A stretch of 64,000 nucleotides of DNA. Origin: Pseudomonas sp. BN417. Lineage in GTDB: Bacteria; Pseudomonadota; Gammaproteobacteria; Pseudomonadales; Pseudomonadaceae. The stretch spans positions 181,871 through 245,870 of the forward strand of contig NZ_SSOJ01000162.1 of NCBI RefSeq assembly GCF_029871205.1, in the 5' to 3' direction. A program made the translations under genes and the position numbers. Of the stretch, positions 8,472-17,081 are shown in pieces. Position 1 is the stretch's first letter, and every line of letters starts with the position of its first letter. The notes beneath the pieces were generated by a model, which worked only from the letters and a program-made list of their open reading frames with translations, made no database searches and had not been told where the DNA came from.

Positions 8472-9359
8472 ATGGCAAGTCACGAGCAGTATTACGTTCC
8501 GGCCCAGAGCAAGTGGCCGATCATCGCCACCATCGCCCTGCTGACCACGGTGTACGGGCTGGGGACCTGGTTCAACGACATGAAGTACGGTCGCCCTGAT
8601 TCCAACGGGCCGATCATCTTCTTCGTCGGCGGCCTGCTGATCGCCTACATGATGTTCGGCTGGTTCGGCAATGTGATCCGCGAGAGCCGCTCGGGCCTCT
8701 ACAGCGGGCAGATGGACCGTTCCTTCCGTTGGGGCATGAGCTGGTTCATCTTCTCCGAAGTGATGTTCTTCGCGGCCTTCTTCGGCGCCCTCTTCTATGT
8801 GCGCTTCTTCGCCGGGCCCTGGCTCGGTGGTGAAGGCGACAAGGGCGTGGCCAACATGCTCTGGCCCGGCTTCGAGTTCGCCTGGCCGGCGATGAACAAC
8901 CCCGACGCCAAGTTGTTCCCGCCGCCGAAGGCGATCATCGATCCCTGGCACCTGCCGCTGATCAACACCATCCTGCTGGTGTCCTCCAGCTTCACCGTGA
9001 CCTTCGCCCACCACGCCCTGCGCAAGAACAAGCGCGGCCCGCTCAAGGCCTGGCTGGCGCTGACCATCCTGCTGGGGGCGACCTTCCTGGGCTTCCAGGC
9101 GGAGGAATACATCCACGCCTACAAGGAACTTGGGCTGACCCTGGGGTCGGGCATCTACGGCGCCACTTTCTTCATGCTCACCGGTTTCCACGGTGCCCAC
9201 GTGACGATGGGGGCGCTGATCCTCACGGTGATGCTGGTGCGCATCCTGCGTGGCCACTTCGACGCCGACCACCACTTCGGTTTCGAGGCGGCGGCCTGGT
9301 ACTGGCACTTCGTGGACGTGGTCTGGATCGGCCTCTTCACCTTCGTCTATGTTCTTTGA
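8472..9359 (+). CDS. coxC: Cytochrome c oxidase subunit III
   Basis: A 295-residue integral membrane subunit of the aa3 oxidase with about seven predicted helices. Features of the family are MSWFIFSEVMFFAAFFGALF (the conserved Glu-containing helix), LGFQAEEY, the TGFHGAHV segment and a final WYWHFVDVVWIGLF helix. It stabilises subunit I and its proton uptake. AAGGAG lies upstream of the ATG. It is the last structural subunit gene of the operon. Confidence 0.96.
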   Translation: MASHEQYYVPAQSKWPIIATIALLTTVYGLGTWFNDMKYGRPDSNGPIIFFVGGLLIAYMMFGWFGNVIRESRSGLYSGQMDRSFRWGMSWFIFSEVMFFAAFFGALFYVRFFAGPWLGGEGDKGVANMLWPGFEFAWPAMNNPDAKLFPPPKAIIDPWHLPLINTILLVSSSFTVTFAHHALRKNKRGPLKAWLALTILLGATFLGFQAEEYIHAYKELGLTLGSGIYGATFFMLTGFHGAHVTMGALILTVMLVRILRGHFDADHHFGFEAAAWYWHFVDVVWIGLFTFVYVL

Positions 9360-9374
9360 GAGGTACGCGAGAAA

Positions 9375-9440
9375 GGGCAAGCGGCAAGCTACAAGCAGCA
9401 GGAAGGGGAGAACTTGCAGCTTGAGGCTTGCAGCTTTCGA
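9375..9440. repeat. Degenerate palindromic extragenic repeat (CAAGCTGCAAGC type)
   Basis: The convergent gap between coxC and the DUF2909 gene holds imperfect copies of a Pseudomonas repeat: AGCGGCAAGCTACAAGC at the left and CTTGCAGCTTGAGGCTTGC at the right, in opposite orientation. They can pair into a stem and may act as a terminator for both converging genes. Confidence 0.6.
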
Positions 9441-9644
9441 CTACCAGGTGACATGGGAAACGAATTGGCCGCTGTAGAAACCCCAGGCGATGAGCGCCAG
9501 GGTCAGGGCGGCCAGGATCACACGAACCGTTAGCGCATTGACCACGCGGGAGCTGCGTCCTTCGTCCTTGACCAGGAAGAAAAGGCCGCTGAACAGGCTG
9601 ACCACCGTGGCAAGCAACATGAGGACGATCGCAGCCTTGAGCAT
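9441..9644 (-). CDS. Twin-transmembrane protein (DUF2909)
   Basis: A 67-residue inner-membrane protein with two hydrophobic helices (about 3-25 and 42-62) joined by a short basic-acidic loop (VKDEGRSSR). This layout is typical of the DUF2909 twin-TM family. It sits inside the oxidase cluster but on the opposite strand, as PA0109 does in P. aeruginosa. A role in oxidase assembly or stability is suggested only by position. Confidence 0.8.
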   Translation of the reverse strand: MLKAAIVLMLLATVVSLFSGLFFLVKDEGRSSRVVNALTVRVILAALTLALIAWGFYSGQFVSHVTW

Positions 9645-9713
9645 GCGTGACTCCGGGGGAAGGGGGATGTTGTGCAGTATAGCCAGCCCTGTTCAGCCGC
9701 ACGGACGGCGGCC

Positions 9714-10442
9714 ATGAGCGCCTTCCGGCCGGGCCTCGCCCCGACCCTGGTGGTGCTGGCGCTGCTGCCTGTACTGCTGGGGCTGGGCGTATGGCAGCTC
9801 TCCCGTGCCGAAGAGAAGCGCCAGCTGCTGGCCGCCGCCGACGCCCGGCGCATCGCCACCCCCGTCGCTGTCGAGCAGCTCGCCGCCAGCCCCGACCCCG
9901 GCTACCTGCGTGTGCGCCTGCACGGCCATTTCGATGCCGGGCACAGCCTGCTACTGGATAGCCGCATCCGCGATGGCAAGGCCGGTGTCGAACTGCTGCA
10001 GCCCTTCCAGGACAGCGCCAGCGGCCAGTGGCTGTTGGTCAACCGCGGCTGGCTGCCCTGGCCGGACCGTCGCCTCGCGCCAGCCTTCAGTACCGCGGAC
10101 GGCGAACTGGATCTGCTGGCCTGGGCCTATGTGCCGCCGGGCGCCGCCTTCGAACTCAAGCACCTGGAAGCATCCGGCTGGCCGCAGCTGGTCAACCAGG
10201 TGGACGCCGCTGCCCTCTGGCAACACCTGGGCCGCAACGGCCTGCCCCTGGAGCTGCGCCTGGAGGAAGGCCCGGCGGGCTATCGGACCGACTGGCCGAT
10301 CGTCGCCATGGGCCCGGAAAAACATATCGGCTACGCCGTGCAGTGGTTCGCCCTGGCGACTGCCCTGCTTGGCCTGTTCATCTACTACGGATTGCGCAAA
10401 GGACGGGAGAACGACAATGAACCCAGCACTCGCCATGCCTGA
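9714..10442 (+). CDS. SURF1 family oxidase assembly protein
   Basis: A 242-residue protein with a membrane helix at each end (about 9-27 and 208-228) flanking a periplasmic domain. It contains GLGVWQLSRAEEK and VNRGWLPWP, both characteristic of SURF1. SURF1 helps insert haem a into subunit I. I chose the ATG at 9714; an in-frame TTG at 9672 adds only poorly conserved sequence. It overlaps the next gene by 26 bases. The oxidase assembly context supports the call. Confidence 0.9.
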   Translation: MSAFRPGLAPTLVVLALLPVLLGLGVWQLSRAEEKRQLLAAADARRIATPVAVEQLAASPDPGYLRVRLHGHFDAGHSLLLDSRIRDGKAGVELLQPFQDSASGQWLLVNRGWLPWPDRRLAPAFSTADGELDLLAWAYVPPGAAFELKHLEASGWPQLVNQVDAAALWQHLGRNGLPLELRLEEGPAGYRTDWPIVAMGPEKHIGYAVQWFALATALLGLFIYYGLRKGRENDNEPSTRHA

Positions 10443-10998
10443 GGCCGCACCGCCGCGCCGCCGCGGGCGCATCCAGCTGCTGCTGATCCTGATGGTGGTG
10501 ATCGGCCCGATGATGCTCGCCACGGCCATGTACAAGTTCAGCTTCTGGGTGCCAGAGAGCCGCAGCTACCACGGCGCCCTCATCGGCAATGGCCAGACCG
10601 TCGTCGACCTCGGCGTGCAGGACGTGGTGCCAGGGGAAACCTGGCAACTGCTGGTCACAGCCCCGGCCGGCTGTGCCGAAGACTGCCAGCAACTGGTCTA
10701 CGTGGCGCGGCAGATCCATATCGGCCTCGGCCGCGACGCCTCTCGCGCCAACCATGCTCTCGCCGTGACCGAGGTGCCGGCGGACTACGCGGCGAAGCTC
10801 CAGCAGGAGTACCCGCAGCTCAAGCGCCTTGGCCTGGATGGCACCGCCTACGGCAAGGCCACCGAGGACCTGAGCGGAGCCCAGTTGTGGATAGTCGACC
10901 CCCACGGCAACCTGGTGCTGCGCTACGACGCCACTGCCAAGGGCAAGCAGATCCTCAACGACCTGCGCCACCTGCTGAAGCTTTCCAACATTGGTTGA
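10417..10998 (+). CDS. Cox-cluster membrane-anchored protein (PA0111-like)
   Basis: A 193-residue protein with an N-terminal membrane anchor (about residues 20-40) and a periplasmic domain containing a CAEDC motif, which may be a redox-active or copper-binding cysteine pair. The C-terminal region LWIVDPHGNLVLRYD resembles thioredoxin/SCO-fold proteins. GGGAG lies seven bases before the ATG at 10417, which is inside the SURF1 gene. It is conserved at this place in Pseudomonas oxidase clusters. A role in copper or thiol chemistry during assembly is inferred, not known. Confidence 0.8.
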   Translation: MNPALAMPEAAPPRRRGRIQLLLILMVVIGPMMLATAMYKFSFWVPESRSYHGALIGNGQTVVDLGVQDVVPGETWQLLVTAPAGCAEDCQQLVYVARQIHIGLGRDASRANHALAVTEVPADYAAKLQQEYPQLKRLGLDGTAYGKATEDLSGAQLWIVDPHGNLVLRYDATAKGKQILNDLRHLLKLSNIG

Positions 10999-11035
10999 AC
11001 GACCCCTTTCCCCGGAAAGGTGAGGAGCGGCTGCT

Positions 11036-12121
11036 GTGGATAAGTACAAGAACCGTCCCGGATACCGCCTCGCCCTGTTCGCCACCCTGCTGGCCCTGGT
11101 GGTGGTGGCGCTGGGCGCCTATACCCGTCTGACCCACGCCGGCCTCGGTTGCCCGGACTGGCCCGGCTGCTACGGCTTCATCGGCGTGCCCCAGAGCGAG
11201 ACCCAGCTGGCCCACGCCGAGGCCAACTTCCCCCACGCGCCGGTGGAGGCGGAGAAGGGCTGGAACGAGATGGTCCATCGCTATTTCGCCGGCACCCTCG
11301 GCCTGCTCATCCTGGGGCTCGCCATGCATGCCCTGCGCCGGCGCGGCCAGGACGGCCAGCCGCTGAAACTGCCGCTGCTGCTGCTGGGCGTGGTCATCGC
11401 CCAGGCCGCTTTCGGCATGTGGACCGTGACCCTGCAGCTCTGGCCCCAGGTGGTCACCGCCCACCTGCTCGGCGGCTTCACCACCCTGTCCCTGCTGCTC
11501 CTGCTCTGCCTGCGGCTGTCCAACGCCTTTCCTGCCCTGGAACTGCCGGGGCGCCTGCGCCGCTGGGCGGCGCTGGGGCTGGTGCTGGTAATCGTGCAGA
11601 TCGCCTTGGGCGGCTGGGTCAGCTCCAACTACGCCGCGGTGGCCTGCGTCGACCTGCCCACCTGCCACGGCCAGTGGTGGCCGGCAATGGACTTCGCCAA
11701 CGGCTTCCACCTGACCCAGCACATCGGGCCGAACTACCTCGGCGGGCAGCTCGACAGCGATGCCCGCACGGCCATCCACATGACCCACCGCCTGGGTGCC
11801 CTGGTCGTGGCCCTGGTGCTGCTGATGCTCGCCTGGAATCTGCACAGCGTTGGCCTGTCGCGCCTGGCCGGGCTGCTGCTGGCGGCGCTTTGCCTGCAGG
11901 TGGGGCTGGGCATCAGCAACGTGATCTTCCACCTGCCGCTGCCGGTGGCGGTGGCCCATAACGGCGGCGGCGCCCTGCTGCTGCTGGTGCTGGTTTCGGT
12001 CAATTACCGGGTGCGCAACCCGGCCCTTCATGTAGGAGCGAGCTCTGCTCGCGAAAGGGGGCACGCCGAAGGTTCGCGAGCAGAGCTCGCTCCTACGGCA
12101 CTGACCCCACACGGCAAGTAA
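11036..12121 (+). CDS. ctaA: Haem A synthase, with a repeat-derived C-terminal tail
   Basis: A 361-residue integral membrane enzyme that oxidises haem O to haem A for the aa3 oxidase. About eight helices are predicted. Family marks are LTHAGLGCPDWPGC, the ligand-bearing EMVHRYFAG and ARTAIHMTHRLGA. The start is GTG at 11036 with TGAGGAG upstream. The protein proper ends near NYRVRNPAL (about residue 330). The remaining 30 or so residues (from about 333) are encoded by a palindromic extragenic repeat at 12032-12096, so the tail is hydrophilic and unrelated to the family. The tail is unlikely to destroy activity, as it follows the last helix. Confidence 0.94.
   Translation: MDKYKNRPGYRLALFATLLALVVVALGAYTRLTHAGLGCPDWPGCYGFIGVPQSETQLAHAEANFPHAPVEAEKGWNEMVHRYFAGTLGLLILGLAMHALRRRGQDGQPLKLPLLLLGVVIAQAAFGMWTVTLQLWPQVVTAHLLGGFTTLSLLLLLCLRLSNAFPALELPGRLRRWAALGLVLVIVQIALGGWVSSNYAAVACVDLPTCHGQWWPAMDFANGFHLTQHIGPNYLGGQLDSDARTAIHMTHRLGALVVALVLLMLAWNLHSVGLSRLAGLLLAALCLQVGLGISNVIFHLPLPVAVAHNGGGALLLLVLVSVNYRVRNPALHVGASSARERGHAEGSRAELAPTALTPHGK
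12032..12096. repeat. Perfect 24-base inverted repeat inside the ctaA 3' end
   Basis: The arms at 12032-12055 and 12073-12096 (beginning GTAGGAGCGAGCTCTGCTCG) are exact reverse complements with a 17-base loop. This is the common Pseudomonas extragenic palindrome GTAGGAGCGAGC. Here it lies in frame within the coding sequence of ctaA. Confidence 0.9.
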
Positions 12122-12145
12122 CCGGATCACCAAGGAGTACACGCC

Positions 12146-13051
12146 ATGGCCACTCTGCTCAGCCAAGGACACAGCCAGGCCCACGCAAGCTGGCGCGACT
12201 ACCTGGAGCTGACCAAGCCCAAGGTGGTGGTGCTGATGCTGATCACCTCGCTGGTGGGCATGTTCCTCGCCACCCGCGCCGGGGTGCCCTGGACGGTGCT
12301 GTTGTTCGGCAACCTCGGCATCGGCCTCTGCGCTGGCGCGGCGGCGGCGGTCAACCATGTGGTGGACCGGCGCATCGACTCGATCATGGCGCGCACCCTG
12401 AAGCGTCCTGTGGTGAACGGCCGGGTATCGCCCGCAATGGCCCTGGCTTTCGCCCTGGTCCTGGCGGTGGCCGGCCAGGCGCTGTTGCTGGCCTACACCA
12501 ATGAACTCACCGCCTGGCTGACCCTGGCGTCCCTGGTGGGCTACGCGGTGCTCTACACCGGCTTCCTCAAGCGCGCCACCCCGCAGAACATCGTCATCGG
12601 CGGCCTGGCCGGCGCCGCACCGCCGCTGCTCGGCTGGGTGGCGGTCACCGGCCACCTCAGCGCCGAGCCGCTGCTGCTGGTACTGATCATCTTCGCCTGG
12701 ACCCCGCCGCACTTCTGGGCACTGGCCATCCACCGCAAGGAGGAATACGCCAAGGCCGACATCCCCATGCTGCCGGTGACCCATGGCGAGCACTACACCA
12801 AGGTGCACATCCTGCTCTACACCCTGGTGATGTTCGCCGTCAGCCTGCTGCCCTATGCCATCCACATGAGCGGCCTGCTCTACCTGGTCTGCGCCCTGGG
12901 CCTGGGTGCGCGCTTCCTGCAGTGGGCCTGGGTGCTGTACCGTGACAGCAAACCGCACGCGGCGATCAGGACCTTCAAGTACTCTATCGCCTACCTCTTC
13001 CTGCTGTTCATCGCCCTGCTGGTGGACCATTACCTGTTGTTGACCCTATGA
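12146..13051 (+). CDS. cyoE: Haem O synthase (protohaem IX farnesyltransferase)
   Basis: A 301-residue member of the UbiA prenyltransferase superfamily, also called CtaB. It adds a farnesyl group to protohaem to make haem O, the substrate of CtaA. Visible motifs are NHVVDRRIDSIMARTLKRP (the first Asp-rich site, Mg-diphosphate binding) and the HFWALAIHRKEEYAKADIPM segment. Eight to nine membrane helices are predicted. The stop overlaps the SCO gene start by four bases (ATGA). Confidence 0.95.
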   Translation: MATLLSQGHSQAHASWRDYLELTKPKVVVLMLITSLVGMFLATRAGVPWTVLLFGNLGIGLCAGAAAAVNHVVDRRIDSIMARTLKRPVVNGRVSPAMALAFALVLAVAGQALLLAYTNELTAWLTLASLVGYAVLYTGFLKRATPQNIVIGGLAGAAPPLLGWVAVTGHLSAEPLLLVLIIFAWTPPHFWALAIHRKEEYAKADIPMLPVTHGEHYTKVHILLYTLVMFAVSLLPYAIHMSGLLYLVCALGLGARFLQWAWVLYRDSKPHAAIRTFKYSIAYLFLLFIALLVDHYLLLTL

Positions 13052-13683
13052 CCAGAATCCAGAAAACCGTCTTCATCCTCGTGGCCTTGGTCGCCGTGGT
13101 GCTCGGCCTCACCGTGAACCGGGTTCTCAATGGCGAGCGTCACGCCGACCCCACTCAGCTGCTCGACGCCGGCATCGTCCTGCTGCCCCAGAGCCGCACC
13201 CTGCCGGCGCTGGAAATGGTCGACCAGAACGGCGCCAAGGTCGCGGTGGACCAGTTCAAGGACAAGTGGAGCCTGGTGTTCTTCGGCTACACCTTCTGCC
13301 CGGACATCTGCCCCACCACCCTGGCGCAGATGCGCGAGCTGAAAGGCCTGCTGCCACAGCAGGCGCAGGACAACCTGCGCTTCGTCTTCGTCAGCGTCGA
13401 CCCGAACCGCGACACGCCGCAGCAGATCAAGCAGTACCTCGGCTACTTCGACCCGACTTTCGTCGGCATCACCGCCGATGAGCCGACCCTGCAGAAGCTG
13501 GCCAACGCGGTGAGCATCCCCTTCATTCCGGCCGATACCAGCAAGGAGAACTACACCGTGGACCACAGCGGCAACCTGGTGGTCCTGGGCCCGGATGGCA
13601 CCCAGCGCGGCTTCATCCGCTCGCCGCTCAACAACCAGAAGCTCAAGGAGCAGCTGCCGGGGCTGGTGGCGCCGAAGAGCTGA
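13048..13683 (+). CDS. SCO1/SenC family copper chaperone
   Basis: A 211-residue thioredoxin-fold protein anchored by an N-terminal helix (about 7-25). The copper site is CPDIC in the segment FFGYTFCPDICPTTLAQM, with the third ligand His in VDHSGNLVVLG. SCO proteins deliver copper to, or keep reduced, the CuA site of subunit II. It is the last gene of the oxidase operon and overlaps cyoE by four bases. This corresponds to PA0114 (senC). Confidence 0.94.
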   Translation: MTRIQKTVFILVALVAVVLGLTVNRVLNGERHADPTQLLDAGIVLLPQSRTLPALEMVDQNGAKVAVDQFKDKWSLVFFGYTFCPDICPTTLAQMRELKGLLPQQAQDNLRFVFVSVDPNRDTPQQIKQYLGYFDPTFVGITADEPTLQKLANAVSIPFIPADTSKENYTVDHSGNLVVLGPDGTQRGFIRSPLNNQKLKEQLPGLVAPKS

Positions 13684-13697
13684 TGCCGCGCGGGCGT

Positions 13698-13774
13698 ACC
13701 CGTAGGTTGGGCTGAGCTACGCGAAGCCCAACGAATCCGGCGCACGGACTTTCGCGAATGAATTCGCTCCCACA
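13698..13774. repeat. Two fragments of extragenic repeats
   Basis: TTGGGCT and AGCCCAA at about 13707-13731 form the GTAGGTTGGGCT-type palindrome. TTCGCGAATGAATTCGCTCCCACA at 13751-13774 is a half copy of the larger repeat found at 23353, 40803, 58342 and 63813. They fill the gap between the SCO gene and the shared terminator. Confidence 0.65.
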
Positions 13775-13794
13775 GAAACGAATTCCGCACCCAT

Positions 13795-13825
13795 AAAAAA
13801 GCCCGCTCGATGAGCGGGCTTTTTT
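13795..13825. terminator. Bidirectional terminator between the oxidase and met operons
   Basis: The stem GCCCGCTC / GAGCGGGC with a three-base loop is flanked by six A on the left and six T on the right. It can therefore stop transcription from the cox operon (+) and from metQ (-). Confidence 0.9.
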
Positions 13826-13841
13826 CATTCAAGCGGAGCGA

Positions 13842-14618
13842 TCAGAACGCCGGCACCACGGCGCCCTTGTACTTCTCCTCGATGAACTTCCTCACCTCGG
13901 GGCTGTGCAGGGCGGCGGCCAGTTTCTGCATGTCGGCGCTGGACTTGTTGTCCTCGCGGGCCACCAGGATGTTCACGTAGGGCGAGTCGCTGCCTTCGAT
14001 GGCCAGGGCGTCCTTGGTGGGGTTCAGCTTGGCTTCCAGGGCGTAGTTGGTGTTGATCAGCGCCAGGTCCACCTGGTTCAGCACGCGGGGCAGGGTGGCG
14101 GCTTCCAGTTCACGCACCTTGATGCCCTTCGGGTTCTCGGCGATGTCCTTCGGGGTGGCGGTGATGCTGGTGTTGTCCTTCAGCTTGATCACACCGGCCT
14201 TGTCCAGCAGCAGCAGGGCGCGGCCGCCGTTGGTGGCGTCGTTGGGGATGACCACCTGGGCGCCTTCGGGCAGTTCGGCCAGGGATTTCACCTTGCTGGA
14301 ATAGGCGCCGAAGGGCTCGATGTGCACACCAGCCACGGTTACCAGCTTCACCTTGGTCTGACGGGCCTTGTTGAACTCGTCGAGGTAGGGCTGGTGCTGG
14401 AAGAAGTTGGCGTCGAGGCGGCCTTCTGCGACCTGGATGTTCGGCTGCACATAGTCGGTGAAGACTTTCACCTGCAGGTCCACGCCTTCTTTCGCCAGTT
14501 GCGGCTTGATGAACTCGAGGATCTCGGCGTGGGGCACCGGGGTGGCGGCCACTTTCAGGGTGTCGGCCTGGGCGGAGAGGGCGGTCAGGGCGGCGAAGGC
14601 CACCAGCAGTTTCTTCAT
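13842..14618 (-). CDS. metQ: Methionine ABC transporter substrate-binding protein MetQ
   Basis: A 258-residue NlpA/MetQ-family periplasmic binding protein. The first 19 residues or so form a signal peptide (KKLLVAFAALTALSAQA). No lipobox cysteine is present, unlike E. coli MetQ. Family motifs are VAATPVPHAEILEF, DANFFQHQPYLDEF and VVIPNDATNGGRAL. The start at 14618 has AAGGAG upstream. It is the last gene of the minus-strand metN-metI-metQ operon and should bind methionine or a derivative. Closely related paralogues bind other ligands, so the exact substrate is inferred. Confidence 0.92.
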   Translation of the reverse strand: MKKLLVAFAALTALSAQADTLKVAATPVPHAEILEFIKPQLAKEGVDLQVKVFTDYVQPNIQVAEGRLDANFFQHQPYLDEFNKARQTKVKLVTVAGVHIEPFGAYSSKVKSLAELPEGAQVVIPNDATNGGRALLLLDKAGVIKLKDNTSITATPKDIAENPKGIKVRELEAATLPRVLNQVDLALINTNYALEAKLNPTKDALAIEGSDSPYVNILVAREDNKSSADMQKLAAALHSPEVRKFIEEKYKGAVVPAF

Positions 14619-14673
14619 GAGCGGCTCCTTGTGGGAAGTCATCGGGCCGGCGCGGATGGGCGCAGGCTCCAGG

Positions 14674-15339
14674 TCATTTACGGGAAAAGTGCACCACCAG
14701 CTTGTCGCCGATGGTTTGCAGAATCTGTACGAGCACCAGCAGCAGGATCACTGTGACCACCATCACGTCGGTCTGGAAGCGCTGGTAGCCGAAGCGGATG
14801 GCCAGGTCGCCGAGTCCGCCCGCGCCCACCACGCCGGCCATGGCGGTGTAGGACACCAGGGTGATGGCGGTGACGGTGATGGCGGCATAGATGCCCGGTC
14901 GTGCTTCCGGCAGCAGGGCGTTGACGATGATCTGCCGGGTGGTGGCGCCCATGGCCTGGGTGGCTTCGAGGATGCCGCGGTCCACTTCGCGCAGTGCGGT
15001 TTCCACCAGCCGCGCGAAGAAGGGCGTGGCGCCCACCACCAGCGGCGGGATCGCGCCGGCAACCCCAAGAGACGTGCCGGTGATGAACACGGTAAAGGGA
15101 ATCATCACGATCAGCAGGATGATGAAGGGCAGCGAGCGCAGCACGTTCACCAGCAGCGACAGCAGCCCGTAGACGGCCTTCTGCTCGAACAGCTGGCGCG
15201 GACCGGTGAGGAACAGCAGCACGCCCATTGGCAGGCCGAGGAGCACGGTGAACAGCAGCGAGCCGCCCAGCATCAGCAGGGTGTCGAGGGTGGCGAGCCA
15301 GATTTCGTACCAGTCGATATTGGCGAGCAGGGCGTCCAT
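14674..15339 (-). CDS. metI: Methionine ABC transporter permease MetI
   Basis: A 221-residue inner-membrane permease with about five helices. The EAA loop that docks on the ATPase is seen as EATQAMGATTRQIIVNALLPEA. The sequence VVGAGGLGDLAIRFGYQRF is typical of MetI. Its start overlaps the metN stop and metQ follows 55 bases later, so the three genes form one transport unit. Confidence 0.95.
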   Translation of the reverse strand: MDALLANIDWYEIWLATLDTLLMLGGSLLFTVLLGLPMGVLLFLTGPRQLFEQKAVYGLLSLLVNVLRSLPFIILLIVMIPFTVFITGTSLGVAGAIPPLVVGATPFFARLVETALREVDRGILEATQAMGATTRQIIVNALLPEARPGIYAAITVTAITLVSYTAMAGVVGAGGLGDLAIRFGYQRFQTDVMVVTVILLLVLVQILQTIGDKLVVHFSRK

Positions 15340-16346
15340 CAGCGCAGGATCTCCAGGTGCACGTCCGCCTCGCGGAAGCAGTTCAGTGCGGCGTCGATAT
15401 CGCCGCCGGTCAGGGCCAGGGTCAGTTGGCCGTAGGGCGTGTCCTTGATGCGGTCGATACGCCCGGCGAGGATGCTGTAGTCCACCCCGGTCTGGCGCGC
15501 CACGGTGCCCAGCAGCGGGGCGTAGGTGGCTTCGCCACGGAAGGTCAGGCGCAGGATGCGGCCGGCGACATGGGCGAAGTCATCGCGCTGTTCGCCTTCG
15601 TCGACCTGCTCGTCCTCCAGCACGAAACGCTGGGTGGTGGGGTGCTGCGGGTGCAGGAAGACATCGGCCACCGGGCCCTGCTCGACAATTACCCCGCCAT
15701 CCATCACCGCGACGCGGTCGCAGACGCGGCGGATCACGTCCATCTCGTGGGTGATGAGGACGATGGTGAGGTTCAGCTCGCGGTTGATCTCGGCCAGCAG
15801 CTGCAAAACCTGCGCGGTGGTCTGCGGATCGAGTGCGCTGGTGGCCTCGTCGCAGAGCAGGATCTTCGGCTGGGTGGCCAGGGCGCGGGCGATGCCAACG
15901 CGCTGCTTCTGGCCGCCGGAGAGCTGCGCCGGGTACTTCTTGGCATGGTCGCTGAGGCCGACGCGGGCCAGCAGTTCGGCGACGCGGCGGTCGACTTCGG
16001 TGCGGGACAGCTCGCCGGCCAGCTTCAGCGGCAGGGCGACGTTGTCGGCGACGGTCTTGGACGACAGCAGGTTGAAGTGCTGGAAGATCATCCCGACGCG
16101 CTGGCGGAAACGGCGCAGGCCTTCACTGTCGAGGGCGGTCACATCCTCACCTTCGATGACGATGCGTCCGCCGGAGGGTTCCTCGAGGCGGTTGATCAGG
16201 CGCAGCAGGGTGCTCTTGCCGGCGCCCGAATGGCCGATCAGGCCGAAGACTTCGCCGCTCTGGATGGCAAGTTCGGTCGGCTGCAGGGCCGGGATTTCGC
16301 GGCCTTCGACGCGGTACGCCTTGTGGACGTGGTGGAATTCGATCAC
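15339..16346 (-). CDS. metN: Methionine ABC transporter ATP-binding protein MetN
   Basis: A 335-residue ABC ATPase. Walker A is GHSGAGKST, the signature is LSGGQKQR and Walker B is [12 protein letters not shown]. The C-terminal 90 residues form the NIL/ACT-like domain through which methionine inhibits transport from inside. The start codon is GTG at 16346. It is first in the metNIQ operon. The 160-base gap upstream shows no S-box, in keeping with Pseudomonas lacking one. Confidence 0.95.
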   Translation of the reverse strand: MIEFHHVHKAYRVEGREIPALQPTELAIQSGEVFGLIGHSGAGKSTLLRLINRLEEPSGGRIVIEGEDVTALDSEGLRRFRQRVGMIFQHFNLLSSKTVADNVALPLKLAGELSRTEVDRRVAELLARVGLSDHAKKYPAQLSGGQKQRVGIARALATQPKILLCDEATSALDPQTTAQVLQLLAEINRELNLTIVLITHEMDVIRRVCDRVAVMDGGVIVEQGPVADVFLHPQHPTTQRFVLEDEQVDEGEQRDDFAHVAGRILRLTFRGEATYAPLLGTVARQTGVDYSILAGRIDRIKDTPYGQLTLALTGGDIDAALNCFREADVHLEILR

Positions 16347-16510
16347 TGCGGAAACCTTGTGGGCTCGTCGTTAGCCGGATCGGCTAAAAACCGGCAAGTT
16401 TACCTGCTCGCGTATAGGCGCAGAAAATCTTTCTGGACCTATGGCTATAGCCTCAGGGAATAAGCGACAGACGGACTCTGAGCAGTTTAGCTGCCCGCAG
16501 GGAACCGGCC

Positions 16511-16939
16511 TCAGGACTGTGGAACCAGCTCCACGGGAGCTGTTTCGCTGGCGGCCTGGCGTGCCTTGTCGATGGCGCCGTTCAGGCCCTCGGTCAGGGC
16601 CGGTGCCTTGGGCGTAAGGCTGCGGGCATGGCTGAGGGCGGTGGCGGCGCCATTCAGGTCACCTTGCTGCAGGGCGACCTGGCTGCGCTTCAGCCAGGCG
16701 TCGGCGAGCTGGCGCTGGTACTGGCCGATGCGGGCGTCCGCGGCGGACTGGCCTTCCAGGGCCCTGAGCTGAATTTCGGCGTCGGCCAGCTGGCCGCCGG
16801 CAAGGGCCTGGTCCAGCTGCTGGAAGCTGCTGCGCAGGTCGTCCGCTGGCGCTTGGGCGTCTTGCCGCGCGGTCTGGCAGGCGGCAAGCAGCAGGGAAAG
16901 CGCGGCAACGGAAAGGCAACGAGTGGCGAACGGCTTCAT
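16511..16939 (-). CDS. Small lipoprotein with TPR-like helices (PA5502-like)
   Basis: A 142-residue predicted outer-membrane lipoprotein. The signal peptide ends at a lipobox LLAAC, making C21 the lipidated residue. The rest is alanine-, leucine- and glutamine-rich helix pairs (ALAGGQLADAEIQLRALEGQ, then VALQQGDLNGAATALSHA) that resemble tetratricopeptide repeats. It sits between metN and znuB as PA5502 does in P. aeruginosa. The ribosome site before the ATG at 16939 is weak. Function unknown. Confidence 0.75.
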   Translation of the reverse strand: MKPFATRCLSVAALSLLLAACQTARQDAQAPADDLRSSFQQLDQALAGGQLADAEIQLRALEGQSAADARIGQYQRQLADAWLKRSQVALQQGDLNGAATALSHARSLTPKAPALTEGLNGAIDKARQAASETAPVELVPQS

Positions 16940-17081
16940 TTCGACAGGTCTCTGATTGCGCAAAAAACGCGCGATTCTACACGGCGGCGCCGATAAGGTC
17001 GATTCGGCCACCGAATTGGCCTTTCTGGAGGCGTTTTCGAACGTTCATTCGAACAAATACCCCCGTCCTGGCCGCGAACGC

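Noticed and set aside
9805..10998. One 397-residue protein starting inside the SURF1 gene
   Set aside because: The first 200 codons are an out-of-frame reading of SURF1; the true start is the ATG at 10417 with its own ribosome site.
10955..13030. A 691-codon minus-strand frame opposite ctaA and cyoE
   Set aside because: Antisense of conserved membrane proteins; composition is Gln/Gly/His-rich, typical of reversed hydrophobic codons.
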